This document shows positions 8,645 to 16,300 of a stretch of 64,000 nucleotides of DNA, one piece after another. The position numbers were made by a program, and so were the translations under genes. Under the pieces are notes generated by a model. The model ran no database searches. It had not been told where the DNA came from and saw only the letters and a program-made list of their open reading frames with translations. Positions within the stretch are counted from its first letter, which is position 1, and the number at the start of each line of letters is the position of its first letter. The DNA is taken from the NCBI RefSeq assembly GCF_036248275.1, contig NZ_CP109181.1:5208001-5272000 (forward strand), given 5' to 3'. This stretch comes from Streptomyces sp. NBC_01716. GTDB lineage: Bacteria; Actinomycetota; Actinomycetes; Streptomycetales; Streptomycetaceae.

Positions 8645-9348
8645 CGCTGTCCTTCCTCGGTCCAGGTGGCGGACGGGCCGTCCAGCACGATGTCCCAGCG
8701 ATAGCCGAGCGCCCACTTGGACCGCGAGAGCCCGTGGTCGTACGTCCCCACCAGCCGCTGACGCGCGGCCTCGTCCGGGACGGAGCGGAGGATCGGGTCG
8801 TGGGCGAGCAGCGGGTCGCCCGGGAAGTACATCTGCGTCACGAGGCGCTGGGTGAAGGCCGTACCGAAGAGCGAGAAGTGCAGATGCGCCGGGCGCCACG
8901 CGTTGTGGTGGTTGCCCCACGGATACGCGCCGGGCTTGATCGTCGTGAAGCGGTAGCCGCCGTCGTCGTCCGTCAGCGTCCGGCCCACCCCGGTGAAGTG
9001 CGGGTCCAGCGGCGCCGGATGGCGGTCGCGCTGGTGCGCGTACCGCCCGGCCGCGTTCGCCTGCCACAGCTCGACCAGCTGGCCCCGCACGGGACGGCCC
9101 GAGCGGTCCAGCAGCCGGCCGGAGACCGTGATGCGCTCGCCGAGAGGCTCCCCGACGTGCTGGGCCGTCAGGTCCGCGTCGAGATCGGTGACGTCGCTGT
9201 GTCCGAACACCGGGCCGTACAGCTCGACGGCTTCGGGGTCACCCGCCACGACCACCGGTGGCCGCTTCGGATGGCGCAACAGCGTGCTGCGGTACGGCGG
9301 GTAGTCGCGCGGCGGATGGTGCGCGGGGGGTGCGCCGGCCGCGGGCAT
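8641..9348 (-). CDS. pcaH: Protocatechuate 3,4-dioxygenase, beta subunit
   Basis: A 235-residue intradiol dioxygenase that carries the iron site. Conserved pieces in order are DYPPYRSTLLRHPK, the LVELWQANAAGRYAH strand, and GAYPWGNHHNAWRPAHLHFSLFG with the Tyr/His ligands. The YDHGLSRSKWALGYRWDIVL end is also typical. I start it at the ATG at 9348. An in-frame GTG at 9393 with a GGAGG about 12 bases upstream is a real alternative that adds 15 residues. First gene of the pcaHGBL operon. The AKR gene ends 165 bases upstream on the same strand, so a promoter probably lies at 9394-9513. No pcaR/pcaV-type regulator is in the window. Confidence 0.95.
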   Translation of the reverse strand: MPAAGAPPAHHPPRDYPPYRSTLLRHPKRPPVVVAGDPEAVELYGPVFGHSDVTDLDADLTAQHVGEPLGERITVSGRLLDRSGRPVRGQLVELWQANAAGRYAHQRDRHPAPLDPHFTGVGRTLTDDDGGYRFTTIKPGAYPWGNHHNAWRPAHLHFSLFGTAFTQRLVTQMYFPGDPLLAHDPILRSVPDEAARQRLVGTYDHGLSRSKWALGYRWDIVLDGPSATWTEEGQR

Positions 9349-9513
9349 CGAGGGGGACCTGCGCGTGGCGGGTCGCCACGCCCGTATCCGCACCGTGTGA
9401 AGGCCGCCTCCCGCCTCCCGCCTCCCGTCACCTGCTCGACCGCTCGCCCGCTCGGAAGCCCGCGCCGCCCACCTCCACCCGGCCGTACGGGGTCGTACGG
9501 GGCTATATGGGGC

Positions 9514-10572
9514 TTACGCCGACGCCGACGCCGCGCGTTCGGCGACCGGCCGCCGCCGCAGCGACGGGTCGGCCAGCACGGGCGCCGTCCAGGCGCCGTC
9601 CGGGTGGTAGACGTTCGTCCCCGGCGTCACGATCTCGTCGATCCGGTCGAGCGTCGCGTCGTCCAGGGTGAGCGAGGCGCCCGCCAGCAGACCGTCCAAC
9701 TGCTCCATCGTGCGCGGGCCGATGATGACCGACGTCACGGCCGGATGCGCGACGGCGAAGGCGACCGCCAGCTCGGGCAGCGTGCAGCCGATGCTCTCGG
9801 CCAGCGCGGCCAGCTGCTCGACGATCTCCAGCTTGGCGATGGTCACCGGGGACGCGGGATCGAACCGGGCCGGGGTGAGCGCGGCGCGGCCCACGGTCAG
9901 GTCGATGGCGCCGCCCTTGCGGTACTTGCCCGTGAGGAAGCCGGAGGCGAGCGGACTCCACGTCAGCACGCCCATCCCGTACCGCTGACAGACCGGCAGC
10001 ACCGACGTCTCGACGCCACGCGCCAGGATCGAGTACGGCGGCTGCTCCGTACGGAACCGGTGGAGCGCGCGGCGCTCGGCCACGACATGCGACTCGACGA
10101 TCTCCTCGGCGGGGAACGTCGAGCAGCCGAAGGCGCGGATCTTGCCCTGTGTCACCAGATCGGTCAGCGCGGAGAGCGTCTCCTCGATGTCCGTCGTGTG
10201 GTCGGGCCGGTGGATCTGGTAGAGGTCGATCCACTCGGTGTCCAGCCGCTTCAGGCTCTCCTCCACCTCCCTGACGATCCAGCGGCGCGAGTTGCCGCCC
10301 TGGTTGCGGCCCTCGCCCATCGGGAAGTGCACCTTGGTCGCGAGTACGACGTCGTCCCGGCGGCCCTTGAGCGCCTTGCCGACGATTTCCTCGGACTCAC
10401 CGGTGGAGTACATGTCCGCCGTGTCGAGGAAGTTGACGCCCCGGTCGACGGCCGAGTGGATGATGCGTACGCAGTCGTCGTGATCGCGGTTGCCGACGGA
10501 CCCGAACATCATCGTGCCGAGGCAGTGGACGCTCACCTCGATACCGGTGCCGCCGAGCGTGCGGTAACGCAT
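9514..10572 (-). CDS. Aldo/keto reductase
   Basis: A 352-residue TIM-barrel NAD(P)H-dependent oxidoreductase, starting at the ATG at 10572. The catalytic tetrad is visible as Asp and Tyr in FLDTADMYSTGESE, Lys in LATKVHFPMGEG and His in LYQIHRPD. The C-terminal TSVIIGPRTMEQLDGLLAG segment binds the cofactor phosphate in this family. It resembles the YajO/Tas-like group that acts on aldehydes and ketones. It lies upstream of pcaH on the same strand but no direct functional tie to protocatechuate degradation is evident. Confidence 0.9.
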   Translation of the reverse strand: MRYRTLGGTGIEVSVHCLGTMMFGSVGNRDHDDCVRIIHSAVDRGVNFLDTADMYSTGESEEIVGKALKGRRDDVVLATKVHFPMGEGRNQGGNSRRWIVREVEESLKRLDTEWIDLYQIHRPDHTTDIEETLSALTDLVTQGKIRAFGCSTFPAEEIVESHVVAERRALHRFRTEQPPYSILARGVETSVLPVCQRYGMGVLTWSPLASGFLTGKYRKGGAIDLTVGRAALTPARFDPASPVTIAKLEIVEQLAALAESIGCTLPELAVAFAVAHPAVTSVIIGPRTMEQLDGLLAGASLTLDDATLDRIDEIVTPGTNVYHPDGAWTAPVLADPSLRRRPVAERAASASA

Positions 10573-10815
10573 GTGCTGCTCCCTCGCTGGTCAGGCCCCC
10601 ATCGGGGCATACGCGGGCACTCTAGGACTTGGAGTGCGGTCGAAGGCAAGCACCACGGCCCCCGGCGCGGGCCGGCTTGGCGCGGCGCGGGCGGGCGGCT
10701 TGGTCCGCCTGGCTCGGCCTTGGGCGTCCGCCCGGCCGGGGGCCGATACTTTGGTCACCCCCGCGGATCCCTTCGGCCGATGCCGGCCCCGGCCGCCTCT
10801 GCCTAGCCTCGGCGC

Positions 10816-11031
10816 ATGAAGGCAATCCTGGGGTTCATCAGTTTCGTACTGGTCGCGTCGGGCGTCACCGGACTGCTCCACCAGTGGGTCGACTGGATGC
10901 CGACGATCTTCGGCTTCTCCCGCTTCATCGTTCCCGACGGACACGAGGTGCTGGGCTATGTCGTCATGACGCTGCTCGGGGGCGCGGTGGGTTTTCTCTC
11001 CGACGCCGTCAAGAAGCACGTGGCCGCCTGA
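10816..11031 (+). CDS. Small two-helix membrane protein
   Basis: A 71-residue protein of unknown function with two hydrophobic segments (residues ~3-22 and ~47-65) separated by a loop with WMPTIFGFSRFIVPDG. The tail, DAVKKHVAA, is short and basic, as expected on the cytoplasmic side. The stop is two bases before the next gene's ATG, so the two are almost certainly co-transcribed. The 243 bases upstream hold no gene that I can see. Confidence 0.65.
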   Translation: MKAILGFISFVLVASGVTGLLHQWVDWMPTIFGFSRFIVPDGHEVLGYVVMTLLGGAVGFLSDAVKKHVAA

Positions 11032-11033
11032 GC

Positions 11034-11753
11034 ATGGATCTGGACAAGGGACCCGGACCTGCCGAGTCCGCCGAGGCCACCACCGTCCTGTCCCAACCGG
11101 CCTGGCTCGTCCCGGCGTTCGGCGCGGCCGGGGCACTCGCCGGCTGGCTGCTCAAACTCCTCGCCAACTGGCTGGTGACCCTGCGCTGGGCCCCGATGAA
11201 GGGCCCGGCGGAGCTGCTGAACGCAGTCCCCGAGCCCTGGCTCACCGTCCTCGGACTGACGGTGGGCGCGGTGCTCGGGGTGCTGGTGGGGTTCATCGCG
11301 CTGCACGAGTCGCTGACCGTACGGGTGTCGGACACCCAGGTGACGCTCACGATCCGCGGCGAGTCCCGCGAGCTGCGCCGCGCCGACGTCGGTGTCGTCC
11401 ATCCGGACGGCAAGTTCCTCGTACTGCTCGGCCGTCACACCGAGGAGACGGCCCGTGAGCCCTGCGATCTGGACCGCGCGGAGCTGGCCGCCGCCTTCAC
11501 CGCCCACGGCTGGAACTGGGCCGCCGATGACCCCCACCGGGCCGGCTTCCATCTCTGGGTCCCGGACACGCCGGGCCTTCCGGTGGGCGCGAACGCCCTG
11601 TTGAGCGCCCGCGCGCACGCGATGGGGAAGACGGGGACGGCGGAGGACGTACGGGCGCTGCGGGACGAGTTGAACGGCCTGGGCCTGGCGGTCCGCGACG
11701 AGAAGAAACGCCAGTACTGGCGGCTGCCCGCGGCGCCCCCGCCCGGGGCTTGA
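11034..11753 (+). CDS. YqeB-like membrane protein with PH-like and CysRS-tail-like domains
   Basis: A 239-residue protein. Two membrane helices (residues ~25-45 and ~62-85) are followed by a beta-rich segment (~88-165) compatible with the PH-like domain of YqeB proteins. A C-terminal helical piece (~195-235) reads AEDVRALRDELNGLGLAVRD. That resembles the anticodon-proximal tail of cysteinyl-tRNA synthetase, where ADxLRDELxxxGxxVxD is typical. The start is the ATG at 11034, two bases after the preceding small membrane protein. Function unknown. The family assignment is from memory of the YqeB architecture. Confidence 0.65.
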   Translation: MDLDKGPGPAESAEATTVLSQPAWLVPAFGAAGALAGWLLKLLANWLVTLRWAPMKGPAELLNAVPEPWLTVLGLTVGAVLGVLVGFIALHESLTVRVSDTQVTLTIRGESRELRRADVGVVHPDGKFLVLLGRHTEETAREPCDLDRAELAAAFTAHGWNWAADDPHRAGFHLWVPDTPGLPVGANALLSARAHAMGKTGTAEDVRALRDELNGLGLAVRDEKKRQYWRLPAAPPPGA

Positions 11754-11760
11754 CGGGCGT

Positions 11761-11868
11761 GACCGACCCGACCGACCCGACCGACCCGACCGACCCGACC
11801 GACCCGACCGACCCGACCGACCCGACCGGCCCGACCGGCCCGACCGGCCCGACCGGCCTGACCGGCTG
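11761..11868. repeat. 9-bp tandem repeat, 12 copies
   Basis: Seven exact copies of GACCGACCC are followed by three of GACCGGCCC, one GACCGGCCT and one GACCGGCTG, giving 108 bases with a strict 9-bp period. It lies between the YqeB-like gene and an SDR gene. One frame reads Thr-Asp-Pro repeats and is open into the SDR gene, but no start with a ribosome site precedes it. I therefore treat it as intergenic. Confidence 0.95.
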
Positions 11869-11995
11869 CCTCCGCCGAACGACCTCTCTCCAGTGGTTGG
11901 CTTTGAGCTGCTTCGACCGAAATGCAGTGATTGCATGTGGCGATGCCCCAGGAGAGCCACGAGAGCCGAGAGCGTCCAGAGAGGCAGGCCGCCCC

Positions 11996-12943
11996 ATGAC
12001 CACCGACCCACCCAGCCGCATCACCACCCCCTTCGACGCCGAGTCCACCGCCGCCGAGGTCGTCGCCGGTATCGACCTCGCCGGGCGCCGCGCCGTCGTG
12101 ACCGGCGCGTCCTCCGGCATCGGCATCGAGACCGCCCGCGCCCTCGCCGGCGCGGGCGCCGAGGTCACCCTGGCCGTACGTGACGTCGACGCCGGCGAGC
12201 GCACCGCCCAGGACATCACCGGCACCACCGGCAGCAGGCGCCTGTCCGTCGCCCGGCTCGACCTCGCAGACCAGCGGTCCGTCGCGGAGTTCGTCGCCGG
12301 GTGGGAGGGGCCGCTGCACATCCTGATCAACAACGCGGGTGTGATGTACACGCCGGGGCTGCGGTCGCCGGAGGGCTGGGAGCTCCAGTTCGCCACGAAC
12401 CACCTCGGCCACTTCGCGCTCGCCACCGGCCTGCACCCGGCACTCGCCGAGGCGGACCGGGCCCGGGTCGTCGCGCTCACCTCGGTCGGGCATCTGCGGC
12501 AGGGGATCAGGTTCGACGACATCAACTTCCGTAACGGCCCCTTCGACACCGTGCTCGCGTACGGCCAGTCCAAGACGGCCACCGCGCTCTTCGCGGTCGA
12601 GGCGAACCGCCGCTGGGCCGCCCAGAGCATCACCGTCAACGCGGTCCACCCCGGCGCGGTCCTGACGAACCTGTCGCGCTACATGAGACAGGAGGACCTC
12701 GACAAGGCAGCTGCCCAGTACACCGTCAAGACACCCCAACAGGGCGCGGCCACCTCCGTGCTGGTGGCGACCTGGCCGGGCCTCGAAGGCATCGGCGGCC
12801 GGTACTTCGAGAACTGCAACGAGGCGCGCCCCTACCGCGAGGGCGAACCGGGCGGCGTGGCCCCGCACGCCCTCGACCCGGCGGCGGCCGAACGCCTGTG
12901 GCAGGTGTCGCTCGACATGCTGTCCTCCGCGACTCGGCCCTGA
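11996..12943 (+). CDS. SDR-family oxidoreductase (extended-tail, retinol-dehydrogenase-like)
   Basis: A 315-residue short-chain dehydrogenase with TGASSGIG, NNAGV, NHLGHF and a catalytic YGQSK. The Ser position lies in ALTSVGH. The NHLGHFALATGLHPAL segment is typical of the retinol dehydrogenase/oxidoreductase-like actinobacterial SDRs. The start is the ATG at 11996. The frame is open back through the 9-bp repeat, but the intervening residues have no resemblance to the family. The substrate is unknown. Confidence 0.85.
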   Translation: MTTDPPSRITTPFDAESTAAEVVAGIDLAGRRAVVTGASSGIGIETARALAGAGAEVTLAVRDVDAGERTAQDITGTTGSRRLSVARLDLADQRSVAEFVAGWEGPLHILINNAGVMYTPGLRSPEGWELQFATNHLGHFALATGLHPALAEADRARVVALTSVGHLRQGIRFDDINFRNGPFDTVLAYGQSKTATALFAVEANRRWAAQSITVNAVHPGAVLTNLSRYMRQEDLDKAAAQYTVKTPQQGAATSVLVATWPGLEGIGGRYFENCNEARPYREGEPGGVAPHALDPAAAERLWQVSLDMLSSATRP

Positions 12944-12959
12944 CACCCACCCACCCGCC

Positions 12960-13163
12960 TCAGCCGCCCGCCTCCTCCAGCAGCCGCACGGTCTCCGCAT
13001 ACGGCCCGGTCCGCGCCCACTCCAGCGGCGAGCGCCCACTGCCGCCGTCCTCACACAGGCGCGGATCGGCGCCGTACGCGAGCAGTTCGCGTACGGCGCC
13101 GACGTGCCCCCAGCACGCCGCCCCGCACAGCGGCGTGCCCCGCTCGGTCCACCCGATCCTCAA
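12960..13163 (-). pseudogene. Ankyrin-repeat protein, probably 5'-truncated
   Basis: The frame encodes two ankyrin-like units: GTPLCGAACWGHVGAVRELLAYGADP, then GRSPLEWARTGPYAETVRLLEEAG. It ends at 12960. No ATG or GTG starts it in this frame. The only candidate is a TTG at 13163-13161 that overlaps the stop of the DMT-gene 3' end (TTGA). It is either a small coupled ankyrin gene behind the DMT transporter or the remaining C-terminus of a longer one cut by rearrangement. It abuts the left 122-bp repeat. Confidence 0.55.
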
Positions 13164-13279
13164 CTCGTCCGCAGCATCAAGCCGATGCCGACCACCATCA
13201 GCCCCGCCGCCGCGATGCGTGGTGTGCCGAAGCGTTCCTTGAAGAACACCGCCCCTATCGCCGCCCCCACGATGATCGA
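13158..13279. repeat. 122-bp direct repeat, left copy (DMT-gene 3' end)
   Basis: Matches 19338-19459 over 122 bases with two mismatches (13181 and 13183), same orientation, offset exactly 6180. It encodes the last ~40 codons and stop of the DMT transporter gene in antisense. Homology stops sharply at both ends. It marks the left boundary of the accessory island. Confidence 0.95.
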
Positions 13280-13470
13280 TGTCAACTCTTGCTGAAGCCG
13301 TAATTAATTGCCTGGTCAGGGCCTTATACGCAGGCGGCAGGTCAGAAGGGAAGCTCTGGCCTGCTCGTGCGTCGTGGCCCACGGGGCTGTTCCACGAGTA
13401 TGGATGTTGTCGCGACACTGTGCGCGATGGTCGCATGGCAGGTCGGCGGATCTGAGGAGTTGGTGGGGGC

Positions 13471-14319
13471 ATGCCGTCTGGTGCTGAACTGAACGCGGAA
13501 GAAGGCTTCACCTCGGCCGTCACTACGCGGGTGGCGGTAGAGGCATGCCGACAAGCGGGGCTCGATGGTGACGGGGCCCGTCTGATCCGCCTGGGTGAGA
13601 ACGCTCTGTTCCGTCTGGAGGCGCATCCGGTGGTGATCCGGATCGCCCGGTCGACCGAGTATCTGGAGTCCGCCCAAGGTGAGGTCGCCGTCTCTCGCTG
13701 GCTGGCCGGTGAGGGCTTCCCGGCGACGCGGGCTCTGGATGATTTGGAGCAGCCCGTGATCAACGGTGGTCACCCGGTGACGTTCTGGCACTTGATCGAG
13801 GAGAGCGACCGTAAGCCGACGTACGGCGAGCTGGGGGCGATCCTCCGCGATCTCCACTCGCTCAGCCTGCCCGCTTCCCTGAGTCTCCCTCCGTACCCGG
13901 TGCTGGACCGGACGGACCGACGTATCAACGCGGCGACCGGGATACCGGAGGACGACCGCGCGTTCCTGCGTAAGCGCGCGCGTGAACTCCGTGGCCGGGT
14001 CGGGGAGTTGCGCTTCGAGTCGCGGAAGGGGCCCGTACACGGGGACGCTCACGTACAGAACCTGATGGTGGACCGTACTGACCGGGTGATCCTGATCGAC
14101 CTGGAGAGGTTCGGTTACGACCATCCTGAGTGGGACCTGATGGTCACGGCCACGGAGCATCACAGCTTGGGTTGGCAGACTCCGCAGGAGTACGGGGCGT
14201 TCGTCGGTGCGTACGGTCGGGATCTCCGCTCGTGGGCGGGGTTCTCCACCTTGCGGTCGTTGCAGGAGTTCAACACTCGTCGTCCAGGCATCGCATCGCG
14301 GTTTGCACGTCGCCGTTGA
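13471..14319 (+). CDS. APH-family phosphotransferase, C-terminus probably replaced
   Basis: A 282-residue kinase-fold protein with the catalytic HGDAHVQN loop and a metal-binding DLERFGYDHPEWDL segment. Related Streptomyces proteins usually continue for about 25 more residues after the GFSTLRSLQEF helix. Here the frame runs into NTRRPGIASRFARRR and stops, and these last ~50 bases overlap the end of a minus-strand TPR gene. That suggests the natural C-terminus was lost at a junction near 14270. The ATG at 13471 has an upstream GAGGAG, somewhat distant. A function in antibiotic resistance is not supported. Confidence 0.7.
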   Translation: MPSGAELNAEEGFTSAVTTRVAVEACRQAGLDGDGARLIRLGENALFRLEAHPVVIRIARSTEYLESAQGEVAVSRWLAGEGFPATRALDDLEQPVINGGHPVTFWHLIEESDRKPTYGELGAILRDLHSLSLPASLSLPPYPVLDRTDRRINAATGIPEDDRAFLRKRARELRGRVGELRFESRKGPVHGDAHVQNLMVDRTDRVILIDLERFGYDHPEWDLMVTATEHHSLGWQTPQEYGAFVGAYGRDLRSWAGFSTLRSLQEFNTRRPGIASRFARRR

Positions 14320-14594
14320 ACTGCTGGACGGCAGGGTTGTGTGCGTGGACCGACACCTCACGCTGGAAGTCACTGACGTAGCGTTGAAAGCGCGCGGACT
14401 GAAGGGCGTCGCCTGCTTCGACGGCTAAGCCGGCGGTCGTCACGGCGGCCTCAAGGTCGCCATTGAGTAGCTGGCTCTGAGCGAGAACCATGCGACAAAA
14501 GCCTAGAGTACGGGCGTACTTGGGATCGGTTAGCTCAACGGCGCGCTCTGCGAGCCGGACAGCATCGGGCCCCTGGCCGAGATCCCGGAAGCAG
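14270..14594 (-). pseudogene. C-terminal TPR part of an XRE/TPR-type regulator
   Basis: About 108 residues remain, with helical TPR character: LGQGPDAVRLAERAVELTD, then LAQSQLLNGDLEAAVTTAGLAVEAG. The end, DFQREVSVHAHNP, resembles the tail of Streptomyces XRE regulators that carry C-terminal TPRs. The N-terminal HTH part is missing because an IS end begins exactly at 14595. Such regulators often sit next to APH-type kinases, as here. It is convergent with the kinase gene and overlaps it by 50 bases. Confidence 0.65.
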
Positions 14595-14664
14595 TGAGCG
14601 TTTTCCAACCTCAGGTTGACGCGTGGTGAAGACGAGGACGGCCTTCACCATGTCGGTGATCCGG
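14595..14664 (-). mobile_element. IS end fragment (inverted relative to the copy at 18808-18878)
   Basis: These 70 bases are the reverse complement of 18808-18878 with one base deleted and one substitution. They carry the terminal repeat TGAGCGTTTTCCAACCTCA at 14595 and the last codons of the IS transposase (RITDMVKAVLVF, frameshifted by the deletion). The terminal side cuts the TPR gene, and the internal side joins the LysR remnant. Confidence 0.8.
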
Positions 14665-15276
14665 ACAGGTGTCGAGGTCCGCATCCGCGAGACCGACCTG
14701 ACCGATCCGACCTGCGGACTGCGCGCCGGACTGGTCGACGTCGCTCTGACCCGTGGGCCGTTCGACGAGACAGGTCTGACAGTGCACGAGCTGCGCGTCG
14801 ACCCAGTCGGCGCGGTGCTGCGCGCCGATGATCCACTGGCCCGCCGCGACCGCCTGAAGGTGGCCGACCTGGCAGACAGGCGCTGGTTCCGGTTCCCGGA
14901 CGGCACGGATCCGATCTGGCATTCGTACTGGAACGGCGGGGAGCCGCGCGAGGGTCCGGTGGTACGCGCTGTCCAGGAGTGCCTGCAGGCCGTGCTCTGG
15001 AACGGAACAGTCGGCATTGCCCCGTTCGGGCAGGACCTGCCCAGGGAGCTGGCTGTGGTGCCGCTGATCGACATTGCGCCGAGCCGCGTGGTTGCGGCGT
15101 GGAACGAGGATGACCCGAATCCGCTGGTCCGGTCGTTCGCTCAGATCGCCACAGTCGCTTACCGGGCTGAGCGTTCCGCGGCCGGCGAAGGCATGGCGTG
15201 TCCGCGTGCGTACCGTGAGTGGGGGCGACAGCGCTCGGCGGGTACATCAACACCGACTCGTCGTCCTGCACCGTAA
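14665..15276 (+). pseudogene. LysR-family regulator remnant (substrate-binding domain only)
   Basis: The frame encodes a LysR effector-binding domain: TGVEVRIRETDLTDPT, LVDVALTRGPFDETG, LRADDPLARRDRLKVADLADRRW and LQAVLWNGTVGIAPF. All fit aligned positions of actinobacterial LysR proteins. The N-terminal winged-helix DNA-binding domain is absent, since the frame begins inside the IS end fragment. It therefore cannot act as a LysR regulator. The last ~25 residues differ from the usual end but may be native. Confidence 0.75.
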
Positions 15277-15305
15277 ACCAAACATCCAGGGCCTAGGCCG
15301 GCGCT

Positions 15306-15821
15306 CTAAAAGGACGAGTCAGGCGCCCAGGCAGGGTCGTCCCAGGGGGCTGGGGGCCTGGAGGTACGCAATTGCCTCCACAGCGGCACGGCGCTCGTTC
15401 CCGGTGGGGGCATCGAGACCTGGGGGGCGGGCTGGCCGTTGGTGATGATGTTCTGCTCGAATCCGGCCGGGGTGAGCATGTTGTAGACACGGCCGACTTC
15501 GGATTCGACGCGGAAGCCGTGGCGGACCTTGGGCGGCAGGTAGATGTAGCTGCCGGGTCCGGCCGGGATCTCCTCGTCTCCGACGGTGAACACGAAATCA
15601 CCTTCGAGGATGAAGAACGCCTCTTCCTCCTTGTCGTGGACGTGCGGTGGGGCGACGAGTCCTTGCGGACACAGTTCCTCGAACGTGCAGGACCGGCCGT
15701 CGGTCTGGCTGCCGTCGGCGAGCACTCTCCAGTACGTGCCGACGTTCCAGTAGGCCGGGGACTGGTCCGGCGCCCAGACATAGGGGCGGGCGGTGCCGGC
15801 GCTGTGGGGGAAGCTGGCCAT
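15306..15821 (-). CDS. Cupin-domain protein (quercetinase/WxcM-like fold)
   Basis: A 171-residue single cupin. The two cupin motifs are visible: PPHVHDKEEEAFFILEGDF with metal ligands His-x-His and Glu, and YIYLPPKVRHGFRVES with the last His. This is the bicupin-half type found in quercetin 2,3-dioxygenase-like and isomerase-like proteins. It is the last gene of the padR-epoxide hydrolase-PPOX-cupin operon, 17 bases after PPOX. A metal-dependent oxygenase or isomerase role on the same substrate is inferred, not shown. Confidence 0.8.
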   Translation of the reverse strand: MASFPHSAGTARPYVWAPDQSPAYWNVGTYWRVLADGSQTDGRSCTFEELCPQGLVAPPHVHDKEEEAFFILEGDFVFTVGDEEIPAGPGSYIYLPPKVRHGFRVESEVGRVYNMLTPAGFEQNIITNGQPAPQVSMPPPGTSAVPLWRQLRTSRPPAPWDDPAWAPDSSF

Positions 15822-15838
15822 AACGGTCCCTTCGGTCT

Positions 15839-16240
15839 TTAGTGCGTGGGGGAATGGATGACGGAGTCGACGGTGATGGTCAGCAGGAGCCGGGTCTGGC
15901 CCGGGCCGCCGTACGAGGCGTAGGGGTGGCCTGTGTACTTCTGGGCGAGGTGTTCGATGCTCGCGGCGGCGCCGTCGGTCGTGGCGCTGGTGACGCGTCC
16001 CCGTACGGAGAAGTAGCGGGAGGTGTCATCCGGGTCGGCGATGCTGACGGCCACACGGGGGTCGCGTTGAACGTTTTTGGTTTTGCGGTAGCCCTCGACG
16101 GTGTTGATGAGAATGTGTTCACCATCGGTGTCGACCCAGGTCTGGGTGAGCTGAGGCGAGCCGTCCGGCATGGTGGTGGCGATGAAGCAGGGGCTGGGCC
16201 GGTCCAGCAGTTTGAGGAGTTCGCCGGGCAGGGGTGTCAT
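15839..16240 (-). CDS. PPOX-class flavin/F420-dependent protein
   Basis: A 133-residue split-beta-barrel protein of the pyridoxamine-phosphate-oxidase-like class. Typical strands are CFIATTMPDGSPQLTQTWVD, HILINTVEGYRKTKNVQRDP and YFSVRGRV. Length and the KTKNVQRDPRVAVSI segment match the actinobacterial F420-dependent group that reduces or isomerises small molecules. The start is the ATG at 16240, with AGGAAGGG ahead. A longer frame from 16300 lacks family similarity at its beginning. Second-last gene of the operon. Confidence 0.85.
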   Translation of the reverse strand: MTPLPGELLKLLDRPSPCFIATTMPDGSPQLTQTWVDTDGEHILINTVEGYRKTKNVQRDPRVAVSIADPDDTSRYFSVRGRVTSATTDGAAASIEHLAQKYTGHPYASYGGPGQTRLLLTITVDSVIHSPTH

Positions 16241-16300
16241 GAGGTATCGCCCTTCCTGGGGGGAAGCTGTCGGTGTGAGGTGCCGATGCCGGCGGTGCAC

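Noticed and set aside
11761..11868. CRISPR-like array
   Set aside because: The units are 9 bp, contiguous and without spacers, so this is a simple tandem repeat.
11750..11995. N-terminal Thr-Asp-Pro extension of the SDR protein
   Set aside because: The frame is open, but no ribosome site or good start precedes it, and SDR homology begins only after the ATG at 11996.
13471..14319. Aminoglycoside resistance gene
   Set aside because: Only the general APH fold is visible, and the protein is probably truncated. Nothing supports antibiotic modification.
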